A stretch of DNA of 64,000 nt, from the NCBI RefSeq assembly GCF_014268275.3, contig NZ_CP077084.1, positions 5,383,501 through 5,447,500 on the forward strand. Direction: 5' to 3'. This document shows positions 1 through 9,777 of the stretch, in pieces (position 1 is the first letter of the stretch; each line of letters opens with the position of its first letter). The notes beneath the pieces are model-generated. The model worked only from the letters and a program-made list of their open reading frames with translations, was not told the origin of the DNA and did no database searches. The DNA comes from Pseudomonas tritici. Its GTDB lineage: Bacteria > Pseudomonadota > Gammaproteobacteria > Pseudomonadales > Pseudomonadaceae. Both the position numbers and the translations under genes were made by a program.

Positions 1-296
1 TGGTCAACCTGATCGCCGCGCCACTATGGCTGTTGTTTGGCGTGTGGATGATGGCGATCCAGTACATCGACTACCCGGCGGACAACCACAAGCTGGGCTG
101 GAACGAGATGCTTGCCTGGCTGCGCCAGAAACGTTGGCAGAGCATGAGTTTCGGCGGCATCGTCTACCTGGTGCTGCTGGTGCCGGTGGTCAACCTGCTG
201 ATGATGCCGGCGGCGGTGGCCGGGGCGACGTTGTTCTGGGTGCGCGAGCAAGGTGCCGAAGCGATGGCGCAGCCGAAAAAAGTGACCCCGTCATAA
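1..296 (+). CDS. cysZ: Sulfate transporter CysZ, C-terminal part (truncated by window edge)
   Basis: Only the last ~98 codons are inside the window. The reading frame is open from base 3 to the TAA at 294-296. The fragment has hydrophobic membrane segments and the stretch YPADNHK followed by LAWLRQKR and a second long hydrophobic run ([20 protein letters not shown]), as in the EI24/CysZ family. CysZ is an inner-membrane protein that supports sulfate uptake for cysteine synthesis. The start codon and upstream neighbours lie outside the window. Assignment is by recall of the family. Confidence 0.85.
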   Translation, partial: VNLIAAPLWLLFGVWMMAIQYIDYPADNHKLGWNEMLAWLRQKRWQSMSFGGIVYLVLLVPVVNLLMMPAAVAGATLFWVREQGAEAMAQPKKVTPS

Positions 297-350
297 ATCC
301 ATCATGCCGATGACACAATGACGACATGGCCCACGGCGACACTGTGGGTC

Positions 351-1529
351 ATGACGACAGCCTCGCTTCACATCACCCTGATTACCGAAACCTTCCCGCC
401 AGAGATCAACGGGGTGGCCAATACCCTTGGCCGCTTGTGCGAGGGTTTGCGCGCGCGCGGCCATCAAGTCGAGCTGGTGCGCCCACGCCAGGGCGTCGAC
501 CAGAGCCGCCCCAGCGACGATGAGTTGCTGCTGTGCCGTGGCTGGCCGCTACCCGGGTACCCGGGCCTGCAATGGGGACAGTCGTCGATGCACAAATTGC
601 TGCGACGCTGGACCCGTCAGCGTCCGGACGTGCTGTACATCGCCACCGAGGGGCCATTGGGTCTCTCTGCCCTGCGCGCTGCGCGGCGCCTGGGGATCAG
701 CGTGGTCAGTGGCTTTCATACCAATTTCCAGCAGTACTCGAACCAATACGGCTTGAGCATGCTGAGCCGAATGGTCACTCACTACCTGCGCTGGTTTCAT
801 AACCGTTCGACCTTGACCCTGGTGCCCAGCGCCAGCCAGCGCCTGGAGTTGGAGCGCAGGCATTTCGAGCGTCTGGGGATGTTGTCACGCGGGGTGGACA
901 GCCAGTTGTTCCACCCAGCCAGACGCGACAACGCGCTGCGGGAAAGCTGGGCATTGAACAGTGAGCAAACTGCCGTGCTCTACGTAGGCAGACTTGCGCA
1001 GGAGAAGAACCTGGGAGTGCTCAAGCGTTGCTTTGAGACGTTGCAGGACACTTATCCACAGCGTCAGATGAGGCTGATCATCGTCGGCGATGGCCCACAA
1101 CGGGCGATGATGGAAAAGGAACTGCCGGAAGCGATCTTCTGCGGCACCTTGCGAGGCGAGGAACTGGCGCGGCATTACGCGTCAGGCGATGTGTTCCTGT
1201 TCCCCAGCCTGACCGAAACCTTTGGCAACGTGGTGTTGGAGGCGATGGCATCGGGCTTGGGTGTGGTGGCCTACGATCAGGCGGCTGCGACCCAGCATAT
1301 TCGCCATGGCTACAACGGTGTGCTGGCGATGCCGGGAGATGAGAATGCGTTTTGTGAGGCCGCGAACTGGTTGCTGGAGGACGCAGAAAGCTTGCGCCGC
1401 ATGCGCCTGAATGCCCGTCAGCATGCGAGCCGCCAGGGTTGGCCGGCGATTATCGAGCAGTTTGAGCATCAGCTACGGGGTGCATGCGATGAAAACCCTG
1501 CGCTTCCTACACAGCCTTACGTGCGATAA
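351..1529 (+). CDS. GT4-type glycosyltransferase (glycosyltransferase family 1 fold)
   Basis: The product (392 residues from the chosen start) is a GT-B glycosyltransferase. The N terminus ITETFPPEINGVANTLGRL is the usual opening of the mannosyltransferase-like GT4 group. Near the C terminus TETFGNVVLEAMASG carries the two-glutamate (EX7E-type) nucleotide-sugar signature. It probably transfers a sugar from a nucleotide donor to a lipid or polysaccharide acceptor at the inner face of the membrane; the acceptor cannot be read from sequence. An ATG at 318 is in frame, but homologues I recall begin close to the second ATG (351). Neither start has a clear ribosome binding site. It lies 54 bases after cysZ on the same strand. 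Confidence 0.8.
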   Translation: MTTASLHITLITETFPPEINGVANTLGRLCEGLRARGHQVELVRPRQGVDQSRPSDDELLLCRGWPLPGYPGLQWGQSSMHKLLRRWTRQRPDVLYIATEGPLGLSALRAARRLGISVVSGFHTNFQQYSNQYGLSMLSRMVTHYLRWFHNRSTLTLVPSASQRLELERRHFERLGMLSRGVDSQLFHPARRDNALRESWALNSEQTAVLYVGRLAQEKNLGVLKRCFETLQDTYPQRQMRLIIVGDGPQRAMMEKELPEAIFCGTLRGEELARHYASGDVFLFPSLTETFGNVVLEAMASGLGVVAYDQAAATQHIRHGYNGVLAMPGDENAFCEAANWLLEDAESLRRMRLNARQHASRQGWPAIIEQFEHQLRGACDENPALPTQPYVR

Positions 1530-1580
1530 ACCCTTAAGTCTTTCCTTATATTTAAGCTGGGAACTCCTTAATGCTGAACG

Positions 1581-1625
1581 CCAATTATTGATACCTGCTA
1601 TGCAAGCAGGGCTTTCAATTATTGG
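1581..1625 (+). promoter_or_regulatory. Leader hairpin overlapping the ribosome binding site of the next small gene
   Basis: CCAATTATTGA (1581-1591) can pair with TCAATTATTGG (1615-1625) with one central mismatch. An inner CCTGC/GCAGG stem (1594-1598 with 1606-1610) extends it. The 3' arm ends inside the GGAG ribosome binding site of the ATG at 1637, so folding would partly hide that site. Pairing is seen directly; regulation is inference. Confidence 0.5.
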
Positions 1626-1636
1626 AGATACGAAAA

Positions 1637-1816
1637 ATGTCTGCTTACGGAATGGGTGCACGCAATGGCGTCAACATGCCAAACGCCGAATGGACGCGTC
1701 AGCAACAATGGCTGGATAAATCCCGGGCAGCCCCCCCTGTCTACGGTCAGACCGGGCATAAAGACCCAAACAAAACCGACCACAGTAAAGAGCTGTACAA
1801 GGGGCCGCAGTACTAG
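1637..1816 (+). CDS. Small conserved-type hypothetical protein (59 residues)
   Basis: A short, soluble, Gln/Lys/Pro-rich protein starting MSAYGMGARNGVNMP and ending KELYKGPQY. I know no function for it. An in-frame upstream ATG at 1622 exists, but the ATG at 1637 has a GGAG at good spacing (1624-1627) and is preferred. There is no signal peptide or membrane segment. A hairpin leader precedes it and a terminator-like stem follows, so it is probably a single-gene transcript. The composition resembles small cytoplasmic stress-type proteins of Pseudomonas, but that is only an impression. Confidence 0.6.
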   Translation: MSAYGMGARNGVNMPNAEWTRQQQWLDKSRAAPPVYGQTGHKDPNKTDHSKELYKGPQY

Positions 1817-1833
1817 TCACTAAAACCATAAAG

Positions 1834-1855
1834 CTCCCTGTGCGGCCACAGGGAG
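1834..1855. terminator. Stem-loop between convergent genes
   Basis: CTCCCTGTG (1834-1842) pairs perfectly with CACAGGGAG (1847-1855) around a 4-base loop. It lies between the small gene and the oppositely directed ene-reductase. The T-run is poor on either strand, so termination may be inefficient. Confidence 0.6.
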
Positions 1856-1864
1856 TCCAACCAC

Positions 1865-2968
1865 TCAAACCAGGGTCGTCAACGCCTCACGACTGAATGG
1901 CAGGATGTCGCTCTCCCGGCCCTCGCGCACCTTCACGGCCCAATCCGGGTCCACCAGCAGGGCACGGCCCACGGCGACCAGGTCGAACTCATCGTTGTTC
2001 AAGCGTTCCAGCAGTTTCTCAAGGCTGGCCGGTTGCGCGACCTTGTCAGTGTTGACCATGAACTGCAGGAACTCGCCATCCAGGCCCACGCTGCCCACGG
2101 TAATGGTCGGCTTACCGGTGAGCTTGCGGGTCCAGCCGGCCAGGTTGAGGGTGGAGCCTTCGAATTCAGGCTCCCAGAAGCGACGGGTGGAGCAGTGGAA
2201 AATATCCACACCGGCGTCAGACAACGGCTTGAGGAACTCGCCCAACGCTTCCGGGGTTTGCACCAGGCGAGCGGTGTAGTCCTGCTGTTTCCACTGGGAG
2301 AAACGGAAGATGATCGGAAAGTCCGGGCCAACTACGGCGCGGGTGGCCTCGATCAGCTCGATCGCAAAGCGCGAACGGTTGGCCAGACTGCCGCCGTATT
2401 CGTCGGTGCGCTGGTTGCTGCCTTCCCAGAAGAACTGGTCCACCAGGTAGCCGTGGGCGCCGTGGATCTCTACACCGTCCATGCCGATGCTCTGGGCATC
2501 CCTGGCGGCCTGGGCGAAGGCGTTGATCACTTCTTTGATGTCCTGAGGGGTCATGCCGTGGACGACCACGTTGCCATCCTTGAGTTTTTCCATCGGGCCA
2601 TAGGCTGGCACGCTGGCATCTGGCTCGGTGCCAATACGACGCACGCTGCCTACGTGCCACAATTGCGGAACGATCTTGCCGCCTTCAGCGTGCACCGCGT
2701 CGACTACCTTCTTCCAGCCAGCCAGGGCGGCTTCACCGTAGAAATGCGGAACATTGGGGTAGCCGTTTGAGGCTTGATGGCCGACCACCGTACCTTCGGT
2801 GATGATCAGGCCCACGCCCGCGGCGGCGCGGCGACGGTAGTACTCGATGACGTTGGAATTGGGGACGCCACCCGGGGAGAACGAGCGGGTCATCGGCGCC
2901 ATGACCACGCGCGTCGACAGTTGCAATGCACCGAGCTGGAACGGTTTGAACAAGGCTTGGACAGGCAT
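1865..2968 (-). CDS. Old Yellow Enzyme family alkene reductase (NADH:flavin oxidoreductase)
   Basis: A 367-residue FMN-dependent TIM-barrel reductase that probably reduces activated C=C bonds or nitro groups with NAD(P)H, like the NemA/XenB group. Motifs: RVVMAPMTRS near the N terminus, QLWHVGSVRR in the FMN/substrate site, and HGAHGYLVDQFFWEGSNQR, which carries the family's tyrosine and substrate-binding residues, followed by DEYGGSLANRSRF. The start at 2968 is chosen because GGAG lies just upstream and the protein begins MPVQALFKPFQLG as in the family; a longer in-frame extension to 3037 is not family-like. Physiological substrate unknown. Confidence 0.9.
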   Translation of the reverse strand: MPVQALFKPFQLGALQLSTRVVMAPMTRSFSPGGVPNSNVIEYYRRRAAAGVGLIITEGTVVGHQASNGYPNVPHFYGEAALAGWKKVVDAVHAEGGKIVPQLWHVGSVRRIGTEPDASVPAYGPMEKLKDGNVVVHGMTPQDIKEVINAFAQAARDAQSIGMDGVEIHGAHGYLVDQFFWEGSNQRTDEYGGSLANRSRFAIELIEATRAVVGPDFPIIFRFSQWKQQDYTARLVQTPEALGEFLKPLSDAGVDIFHCSTRRFWEPEFEGSTLNLAGWTRKLTGKPTITVGSVGLDGEFLQFMVNTDKVAQPASLEKLLERLNNDEFDLVAVGRALLVDPDWAVKVREGRESDILPFSREALTTLV

Positions 2969-3080
2969 GGGGGCACTCCACGGGAGACTGGATTTATGAT
3001 GTGGATAATATGGGGAGTGCGCAGCGCTGAGTAGCACTATTGATCTGAGTGATTAAGGGGTAAAAGTGGCAAGGCTTTCA

Positions 3081-3122
3081 GGGCTGCTGCGCAGCCCAAC
3101 GGGAGCAAGCTCACTCGCCACA
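3081..3122. repeat. Single REP-like sequence
   Basis: The stretch GGGCTGCTGCGCAGCCCAAC followed by GGGAGCAAGCTCACTCGCCA matches the common Pseudomonas palindrome of the type GGGAGCAAGCTCCCTCGCCACA, present here as a singlet between two genes. Confidence 0.55.
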
Positions 3123-3133
3123 GGGGGGGAAGT

Positions 3134-3616
3134 TTAGCTCAGGGCTTTTTCGATGGCCTGGACGATCGTCGGATCATCCGGCGCTGTACGTGGCGAAAAG
3201 CGCGCGAGCACCCGGCCGTCTTTACCCAACAGGAATTTTTCGAAATTCCAGGTGATATCCCCGGGGAACTCGGCGCCCTCGCCTGCCAGCAGGCGGTACA
3301 GTTGATGCCGATCAGGGCCGTTGACCTCGAGCTTGCTGCCCAGCGGGAACGTTACCCCGTAGTTGAGGCTGCAGAACGCCTGGATCTCTTCCTCAGTACC
3401 CGGCTCCTGGCCGGCAAACTGATTGCACGGCAAGCCAAGTACGGTAAAACCCTGGTCCTTGTACTGCTGGTAGAGTTTTTCCAACGCGGCGTATTGCGGG
3501 GTCAAACCACATTTGGAGGCTACGTTGACCACCAGCACCACTTGCCCCTTGAAGGGCGCCAGCGGCAGCTCTTGTCCGTCCAACGCTTTGAGTTTCAGGT
3601 CGTGGAAAGCACTCAT
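3134..3616 (-). CDS. Glutathione peroxidase (non-selenium)
   Basis: A 160-residue thioredoxin-fold peroxidase that reduces hydroperoxides. The peroxidatic cysteine is Cys36 in NVASKCGLTPQY. The other catalytic-site residues are visible in LGLPCNQFAGQEPG (Gln) and DITWNFEKFLLG (Trp, Asn). Cysteine replaces selenocysteine, so thioredoxin rather than glutathione may be the real reductant, as for many bacterial members. The ATG at 3616 gives the family-standard N terminus MSAFHDLKLKALDGQ; the open frame runs on to 3703 without a family-like extension. Confidence 0.92.
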   Translation of the reverse strand: MSAFHDLKLKALDGQELPLAPFKGQVVLVVNVASKCGLTPQYAALEKLYQQYKDQGFTVLGLPCNQFAGQEPGTEEEIQAFCSLNYGVTFPLGSKLEVNGPDRHQLYRLLAGEGAEFPGDITWNFEKFLLGKDGRVLARFSPRTAPDDPTIVQAIEKALS

Positions 3617-3717
3617 GACGAACTCCAGATATCCCATATTCTTCGCATTGCAGCGCTTCGAGATTACAGCTCGCAAGCCTGCAATCATAGACGCCGATTG
3701 CAAAACTCGCCTGCGGG

Positions 3718-4182
3718 TTACTGAGCGGTCGGCCAGGGCAAAATCGGAATCGCCGTCACGGCGTTCTGCGGGCTGCCTTCGATCAGTCGGTCGCTGTACA
3801 CCAGATACACCAGGGTGTTGCGCTTCTTGTCGAGGAAACGCACCACCTGCATGGTCTTGAACACCAGTGAGGTGCGCTCCTTGAACACTTCGTCGCCATC
3901 CTTGAGCTCGCCCTTGAAGCGGATCGGCCCCACCTGACGGCAGGCGATCGAGGCTTCGGCGCGGTCTTCAGCCAGGCCCAGGCCGCCTTTGACGCCGCCG
4001 GTCTTGGCGCGCGACAGGTAGCACGTCACGCCGTCGACCTTGGGGTCATCAAACGCTTCGACCACGATCCGGTCGTTGGGGCCGACAAACTTGAACACCG
4101 TCGACACCTGGCCGACTTCCTCGGCGGACGCCAGCAGCGGCATGGCCAACAGCAGGCCGAGCATTCCCTTCATTAAACGCAT
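3718..4182 (-). CDS. creA: CreA family periplasmic protein
   Basis: A 154-residue protein with a signal peptide ([20 protein letters not shown]) followed by the CreA domain. Typical elements are [24 protein letters not shown], the [24 protein letters not shown] stretch and ACRQVGPI, with two cysteines that may form a disulfide. The family's role is not established. It is the last gene of the leftward proB-creA stretch, 15 bases downstream of proB, and may be co-transcribed with it. Confidence 0.9.
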   Translation of the reverse strand: MRLMKGMLGLLLAMPLLASAEEVGQVSTVFKFVGPNDRIVVEAFDDPKVDGVTCYLSRAKTGGVKGGLGLAEDRAEASIACRQVGPIRFKGELKDGDEVFKERTSLVFKTMQVVRFLDKKRNTLVYLVYSDRLIEGSPQNAVTAIPILPWPTAQ

Positions 4183-4197
4183 CGTGTATTCCTTTGG

Positions 4198-5316
4198 TTA
4201 GACCAGGATCAGGTTGTCGCGGTGCACCAGTTCAGGTTCCGCCATGTAACCCAATAGTCCGACAATCGCATCAGACGATTGTCCAATGATTTTCTGCGCT
4301 TCAAGGGCGCTGTAGTTGGCTAGGCCACGAGCAATTTCACGACCGTCCGGCGCAACGCAGACCACCATCTCGCCACGGCGGAAGCTGCCCTGCACCAATT
4401 TGACGCCCACCGGCAGCAGGCTCTTGTTGCCCTGGGACAACGCTGACACGGCACCCTCGTCCAGCACCAGTGTGCCTCGGGTTTGCAGATGACCGGCCAG
4501 CCACTGTTTGCGCGCCGCCAGCATGCCGCGTTCCGGCGACAACAGGGTGCCGATGCGCTCACCGGCCTTGAGGCGGTCCAGCACGCGCTCCAGGCGCCCG
4601 CCGACGATGATGGTGTGCGCGCCGGAACGTGCGGCCAGGCGTGCGGCACGCAGTTTGGTCTGCATGCCGCCACGGCCCAGGGCGCCGCCGACACTGCCGG
4701 CCACGGCGTCCAGCGCCGGGTCATCGGCGCGCGCTTCGTAGATGAGCTGGGCATCAGGGTTGTTGCGCGGGTCGGCGTCGAACATGCCGTCGCGGTCGGT
4801 AAGAATCACCAGCAGGTCGGCTTCCACCAGGTTGGCCACCAGGGCGGCCAGGGTGTCGTTGTCGCCGAAGCGGATTTCGTCGGTGACCACCGTGTCGTTT
4901 TCGTTGATGACCGGGATGACCTTGAGCTCCACCAGCGCACGCAGGGTGCTGCGGGCGTTGAGGTAGCGCTTGCGGTCGGACAGGTCGTCGTGGGTCAGCA
5001 GGATCTGCGCCGTGTGGCGACCGTGCTCGGCAAAGCTGGATTCCCAGGCTTGCACCAGGCCCATCTGGCCGATGGCGGCGGCGGCTTGCAGCTCGTGCAT
5101 CGCGCTGGGTCGCGCGGTCCAGCCGAGGCGGCTCATCCCGGCAGCAACTGCCCCGGACGACACCAGCACCAACTCGACGCCTGCTTCATGCAAGGCCACC
5201 ATCTGCTCGACCCAGACGCTCATGGCTGCGCGATCCAGACCTTTGCCATCCGCCGTCAGCAGCGCACTTCCGATCTTTACGACCCAGCGCTGCGCACCTG
5301 TCACTTTGCTCCGCAT
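4198..5316 (-). CDS. proB: Glutamate 5-kinase
   Basis: Phosphorylates L-glutamate to gamma-glutamyl phosphate, the first step of proline synthesis. The 372-residue protein has an N-terminal amino-acid-kinase domain ([51 protein letters not shown]) and a C-terminal PUA domain from about residue 280 ([14 protein letters not shown] onward). Two adjacent ATGs (5319 and 5316) lie behind an AAGG ribosome site; the second gives the usual length. It lies 111 bases downstream of obg, the same order as in other pseudomonads. Confidence 0.95.
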   Translation of the reverse strand: MRSKVTGAQRWVVKIGSALLTADGKGLDRAAMSVWVEQMVALHEAGVELVLVSSGAVAAGMSRLGWTARPSAMHELQAAAAIGQMGLVQAWESSFAEHGRHTAQILLTHDDLSDRKRYLNARSTLRALVELKVIPVINENDTVVTDEIRFGDNDTLAALVANLVEADLLVILTDRDGMFDADPRNNPDAQLIYEARADDPALDAVAGSVGGALGRGGMQTKLRAARLAARSGAHTIIVGGRLERVLDRLKAGERIGTLLSPERGMLAARKQWLAGHLQTRGTLVLDEGAVSALSQGNKSLLPVGVKLVQGSFRRGEMVVCVAPDGREIARGLANYSALEAQKIIGQSSDAIVGLLGYMAEPELVHRDNLILV

Positions 5317-5427
5317 CATCTTCAACCTTAAAGTGATGGCTGCGCGACCCAGCGCCGCCCATAACGTTATACCCAGATACCAAAACGCCGCTCTAAAAGG
5401 AGCGGCGTTCAAGTTTATCGCAACAGA

Positions 5428-6681
<1,254 letters not shown>

Positions 6682-6800
6682 TTAAGAAACCAAGACATAA
6701 GACTCTTGCAAAAATGAGCGCAGCGACCTCAATCAACGACCGCACATCCCGCGCTTGAGCCCATTACAAACAGCTTTGCAAGAGACTCACCCCACAAACG

Positions 6801-6830
6801 AAAAAGCCCCGTCGCGAGACAGGGCTTTTC
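6801..6830 (-). terminator. Rho-independent terminator after rpmA
   Basis: Read on the minus strand, AAAAGCCCTGTC-TCGC-GACGGGGCTTTTT forms a GC-rich stem with one wobble and a T-run. It would end or attenuate the rplU-rpmA transcript before obg. Confidence 0.85.
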
Positions 6831-6844
6831 CAGCGATCTCGCAG

Positions 6845-7102
6845 TTAAGCTGCGACAACGCTCACGTAACGGCGGTTGAACGCGCCTTTTACTTCAAACT
6901 TGATCACGCCTTCGATTTTAGCGAAGAGGGTGTGATCTTTACCCATGCCAACACCGTAACCGGCGTGGAATTGGGTGCCGCGCTGACGCACGATGATGTT
7001 GCCCGGAATGATTTTCTGGCCGCCATACATCTTAACGCCAAGGCGTTTGGCTTCTGAGTCGCGACCGTTACGGGTACTACCACCAGCTTTTTTGTGTGCC
7101 AT
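6845..7102 (-). CDS. rpmA: 50S ribosomal protein L27
   Basis: An 85-residue basic protein beginning [20 protein letters not shown], the diagnostic L27 N terminus reaching towards the peptidyl-transferase centre. Further family sequence includes [20 protein letters not shown]. The start has AGGAG just upstream on the minus strand. It lies 34 bases after rplU and is clearly co-transcribed with it. Confidence 0.98.
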   Translation of the reverse strand: MAHKKAGGSTRNGRDSEAKRLGVKMYGGQKIIPGNIIVRQRGTQFHAGYGVGMGKDHTLFAKIEGVIKFEVKGAFNRRYVSVVAA

Positions 7103-7136
7103 GAGTCAATTCTCCTAGTGAGGAATTAGGCTGAAA

Positions 7137-7451
7137 TTAAGCCTGAATACCGGTGATTTTGATCTCGGTGTACCACTGGCGGTGGCCCATACGCTTCATG
7201 TGGTGCTTACGACGACGGAACTTGATGATGCGGACTTTATCGTGACGACCTTGGGAGATCACTTCAGCCACAACGGTAGCGCCAGCAACAACTGGAGCGC
7301 CGATGTTCACGTCATCGCCATTGGCGACCAACAGAACGCGATCAAAAGTAACGGATTCGCCGGTAGCGATTTCCAGTTTTTCGATCTTCAGGTATTCACC
7401 TGGGGCGACCTTGTATTGCTTGCCACCAGTAACAATTACTGCGTACGACAT
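7137..7451 (-). CDS. rplU: 50S ribosomal protein L21
   Basis: A 104-residue protein beginning [26 protein letters not shown], with the C-terminal [14 protein letters not shown] basic stretch that binds 23S rRNA. The start at 7451 has a GGAGA ribosome site; an in-frame extension to 7541 is not family sequence. First gene of the rplU-rpmA unit, diverging from ispB with about 240 bases between them that must hold both promoters. Confidence 0.97.
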   Translation of the reverse strand: MSYAVIVTGGKQYKVAPGEYLKIEKLEIATGESVTFDRVLLVANGDDVNIGAPVVAGATVVAEVISQGRHDKVRIIKFRRRKHHMKRMGHRQWYTEIKITGIQA

Positions 7452-7690
7452 GGTATTTCTCCGATAATCCTGCTCACCCAGCGCTTTATAAGAAGAGGTA
7501 TTGGCTGGCATGGCTGCATGGGATGGACGTCCCGAATGCAATTGCGTAAGGCAGGTGCTGCCCAGGAAGTTCAGGGTGCGCGATTGTACGCAAGGCTTTG
7601 ACGCGTTGCAAGTGGCCGTCTATCGCGCCTTGACACCCGGGGGCCTGGGTCCTAGCATGCCGCGCAACCCTTCTGGAGCGACTGTCGCTG

Positions 7691-8659
7691 ATGCAACCCC
7701 AAGCTTTCTACCGCGCGGTCGCGGACGATTTTAGCGCCGTCGACGGCATCATCAAGAAGCAGCTGACTTCTAAAGTGCCGCTGGTCTCCAAAATTGGCGA
7801 CTATATTACGTCGGCGGGCGGTAAACGCCTGCGTCCTTTATTAGTGTTGCTGTGCGGCAAGGCCCTGGGTCGCGAAGGCGATGACCTGCGCCTGCTGGCG
7901 GCCACTATCGAGTTCCTGCACACCGCCACCCTGCTGCATGACGACGTGGTCGACATGTCCGGCATGCGCCGTGGCCGCGAAACCGCCAATGCCATGTGGG
8001 GCAATGCCCCTAGCGTACTGGTGGGCGACTTCCTGTACTCGCGATCGTTCGAAATGATGGTTGAACTTGGCTCGATGCCGGTGATGAAGATTCTTTCACA
8101 GGCCACACGCATCATCGCCGAAGGCGAAGTGCTGCAACTGTCGAAGGTCCGCGACGCCAGCACCACCGAAGAAACCTACATGGAAGTGATTCGCGGCAAA
8201 ACCGCGATGCTCTTCGAAGCCTCCACCCATAGCGCGGCTGCACTGTGTGGCGCGACGGCCGAACAGTCCGAAGCCCTGCGCACCTTTGGCGACCACCTGG
8301 GCGTAGCCTTCCAATTGGTAGATGACTTGCTCGACTACCGTGGCGACGCAGAGACCCTGGGCAAGAACGTCGGCGACGACCTGGCCGAAGGCAAGCCGAC
8401 CTTGCCGCTGATCTACACCATGCGCGAAGGCACGCCGGAACAAGCCGCCCTGGTGCGCAAGGCGATCCAGAAAGGCGGGATCGAAGACCTGAAGGCCATC
8501 CGTGCCGCCGTCGAGGCGTCAGGCTCGCTGGAGTACACCGCACAGTTGGCGCGTGATTATGTCGCCCGTGCGATCAAATGCCTGGACGCCCTGCCGGCCA
8601 GTGAATACCGGGACGCCCTGGTTGAGCTGAGTGAGTTTGCGGTCGCGCGTACGCACTAA
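7691..8659 (+). CDS. ispB: Octaprenyl/polyprenyl diphosphate synthase
   Basis: A 322-residue trans-prenyltransferase that makes the long isoprenoid tail of ubiquinone (C45 in most pseudomonads, C40 in enterics). Both aspartate-rich motifs are intact: HDDVVDMSGMRRGRETAN (first DDxxD) and LVDDLLDYRGD (second). GGKRLRPLLVLL is the usual N-terminal substrate motif. Position opposite rplU matches E. coli and P. aeruginosa. A REPIN follows its stop codon. Confidence 0.95.
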   Translation: MQPQAFYRAVADDFSAVDGIIKKQLTSKVPLVSKIGDYITSAGGKRLRPLLVLLCGKALGREGDDLRLLAATIEFLHTATLLHDDVVDMSGMRRGRETANAMWGNAPSVLVGDFLYSRSFEMMVELGSMPVMKILSQATRIIAEGEVLQLSKVRDASTTEETYMEVIRGKTAMLFEASTHSAAALCGATAEQSEALRTFGDHLGVAFQLVDDLLDYRGDAETLGKNVGDDLAEGKPTLPLIYTMREGTPEQAALVRKAIQKGGIEDLKAIRAAVEASGSLEYTAQLARDYVARAIKCLDALPASEYRDALVELSEFAVARTH

Positions 8660-8682
8660 AGACTATTGGCGGAATGGGCTTG

Positions 8683-8770
8683 TGTGGGAGCGGGCTTGCT
8701 CGCGAAGGCGGTATATCAGTGAGAAGCTTCTAGCTGACCCACCGCCTTCGCGAGCAAGCCCGCTCCCACA
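8683..8770. repeat. REPIN (paired REP), GGGAGCGGGCTTGCTCGCGA type
   Basis: TGTGGGAGCGGGCTTGCTCG CGAAGGCGGT (8683-8712) is repeated as its exact inverse at 8741-8770 with 28 bases between. This is the classic REP doublet of fluorescent pseudomonads and could form a long hairpin in the ispB 3' region. Confidence 0.9.
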
Positions 8771-8862
8771 TTTGGACCTCATTACCACCCACTGCCCCGC
8801 TCTCGCTGCAAATCCCTATATAATGTGCGACTTTTAGCCATCCTGACTTTTAAGGAGCTTTA

Positions 8863-9204
8863 GTGAGCACGTTGCCACCCTGCCCGAAATGCAACTCCGA
8901 ATACACCTACGAAGACGGCGCCCAGCTGATCTGCCCGGAATGCGCCCATGAGTGGTCCGCCAATGGCGAAGTCGAAGCGGCCAGCGACGACGCCGTGAAG
9001 AAAGACTCTGTAGGCAACGTCCTGCAGGACGGCGACACCATCACCGTGATCAAGGACCTCAAGGTCAAGGGTACCTCCCTGGTGGTCAAGGTCGGCACCA
9101 AGGTCAAGAACATCCGCCTGTGCGACGGCGACCACGATATCGATTGCAAGATCGACGGTATCGGCCCAATGAAGCTCAAGTCCGAGTTCGTGCGCAAAGT
9201 CTGA
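8863..9204 (+). CDS. yjdM: YjdM (PhnA-like) zinc-ribbon domain protein
   Basis: A 113-residue protein with an N-terminal zinc ribbon (CPKC at 7-10, CPEC at 24-27) followed by a PhnA-type KOW-like domain ([24 protein letters not shown] and the [13 protein letters not shown] stretch). Despite the historical phnA name it is not phosphonoacetate hydrolase, and its cellular role is unknown. The start has AAGGAG at 8851. Stands alone between a REPIN and the Fur-box gene. Confidence 0.9.
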   Translation: MSTLPPCPKCNSEYTYEDGAQLICPECAHEWSANGEVEAASDDAVKKDSVGNVLQDGDTITVIKDLKVKGTSLVVKVGTKVKNIRLCDGDHDIDCKIDGIGPMKLKSEFVRKV

Positions 9205-9321
9205 ATGTGCTACCTCCATCCCGCGCCCGCCGCGGGATGGCGTTTCGCCCTCTGCGTTGACCCCACGCAATATCCACACAGAAAAAACCAGAAACCGCCA
9301 ATAGACACTTGCTATTCTACG

Positions 9322-9340
9322 AATAAGAATTATTCTCATT
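9322..9340. promoter_or_regulatory. Putative Fur box
   Basis: AATAAGAATTATTCTCATT agrees with the 19-base Fur consensus at 12 of 19 positions by eye and closely resembles Pseudomonas Fur sites (AATGAGAATAATTCTTATT on the other strand). It lies 25 bases before the ATG of the next gene, so Fur-iron would block its transcription. No other gene starts close enough to be the target. Confidence 0.75.
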
Positions 9341-9365
9341 GAAACCCATCAAGGAGATGCAACCC

Positions 9366-9623
9366 ATGACTTATTTGATAGATGCCTGGCTGGACCGCCC
9401 ACACCCTTACCTGCGGATCCTGCATCGGGAAACCGGCGAAGTCTGTGCGGTACTGGAAGAAGAAGCCCTGAATGAACTGCAGGATCAGGGTGATCTGGAC
9501 GTCAACGGGCTGAGTTCAAGTGAACCTGGCGTGTTGAAGGAAGTGGTGCGCAATCTGTTTCTGTTCTGCTATGCCCGAGCGTTGCGCCCGGCCACGGAGC
9601 TCAATGGCAAGTTTCATCCATGA
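9366..9623 (+). CDS. Small protein, likely iron-repressed (PA4570-like)
   Basis: An 85-residue acidic protein without membrane segments (MTYLIDAWLDRPHPYLRIL, then ETGEVCAVLEEEALNELQDQ). Its place after ispB, before fklB, matches PA4570 of P. aeruginosa, which I recall as iron-starvation induced. The biochemical function is unknown. The start at 9366 follows AAGGAG at good spacing; a TTG further up is less likely. The Fur box 25 bases upstream supports derepression when iron is scarce. Confidence 0.75.
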   Translation: MTYLIDAWLDRPHPYLRILHRETGEVCAVLEEEALNELQDQGDLDVNGLSSSEPGVLKEVVRNLFLFCYARALRPATELNGKFHP

Positions 9624-9656
9624 GCGACACTACAAGCCATGAATGCACCGGCCTGG

Positions 9657-9750
9657 TGTGGGAGTCGACGCTTCGACTTGCCCGCGATGCAGACGACTCG
9701 GTCAACCTTGCTACCGAGGTGATGCTATCGCAGGCAAGCCAGCTCCCATA
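9657..9750. repeat. Diverged REPIN
   Basis: A degraded left copy (TGTGGGAGTCGACGCTTCGA at 9657) faces an intact right copy (TATCGCAGGCAAGCCAGCTC CCATA ending at 9750). It sits between convergent genes. Confidence 0.65.
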
Positions 9751-9777
9751 TCAAGCTGGCGTCAATGCTGCCCAGTC

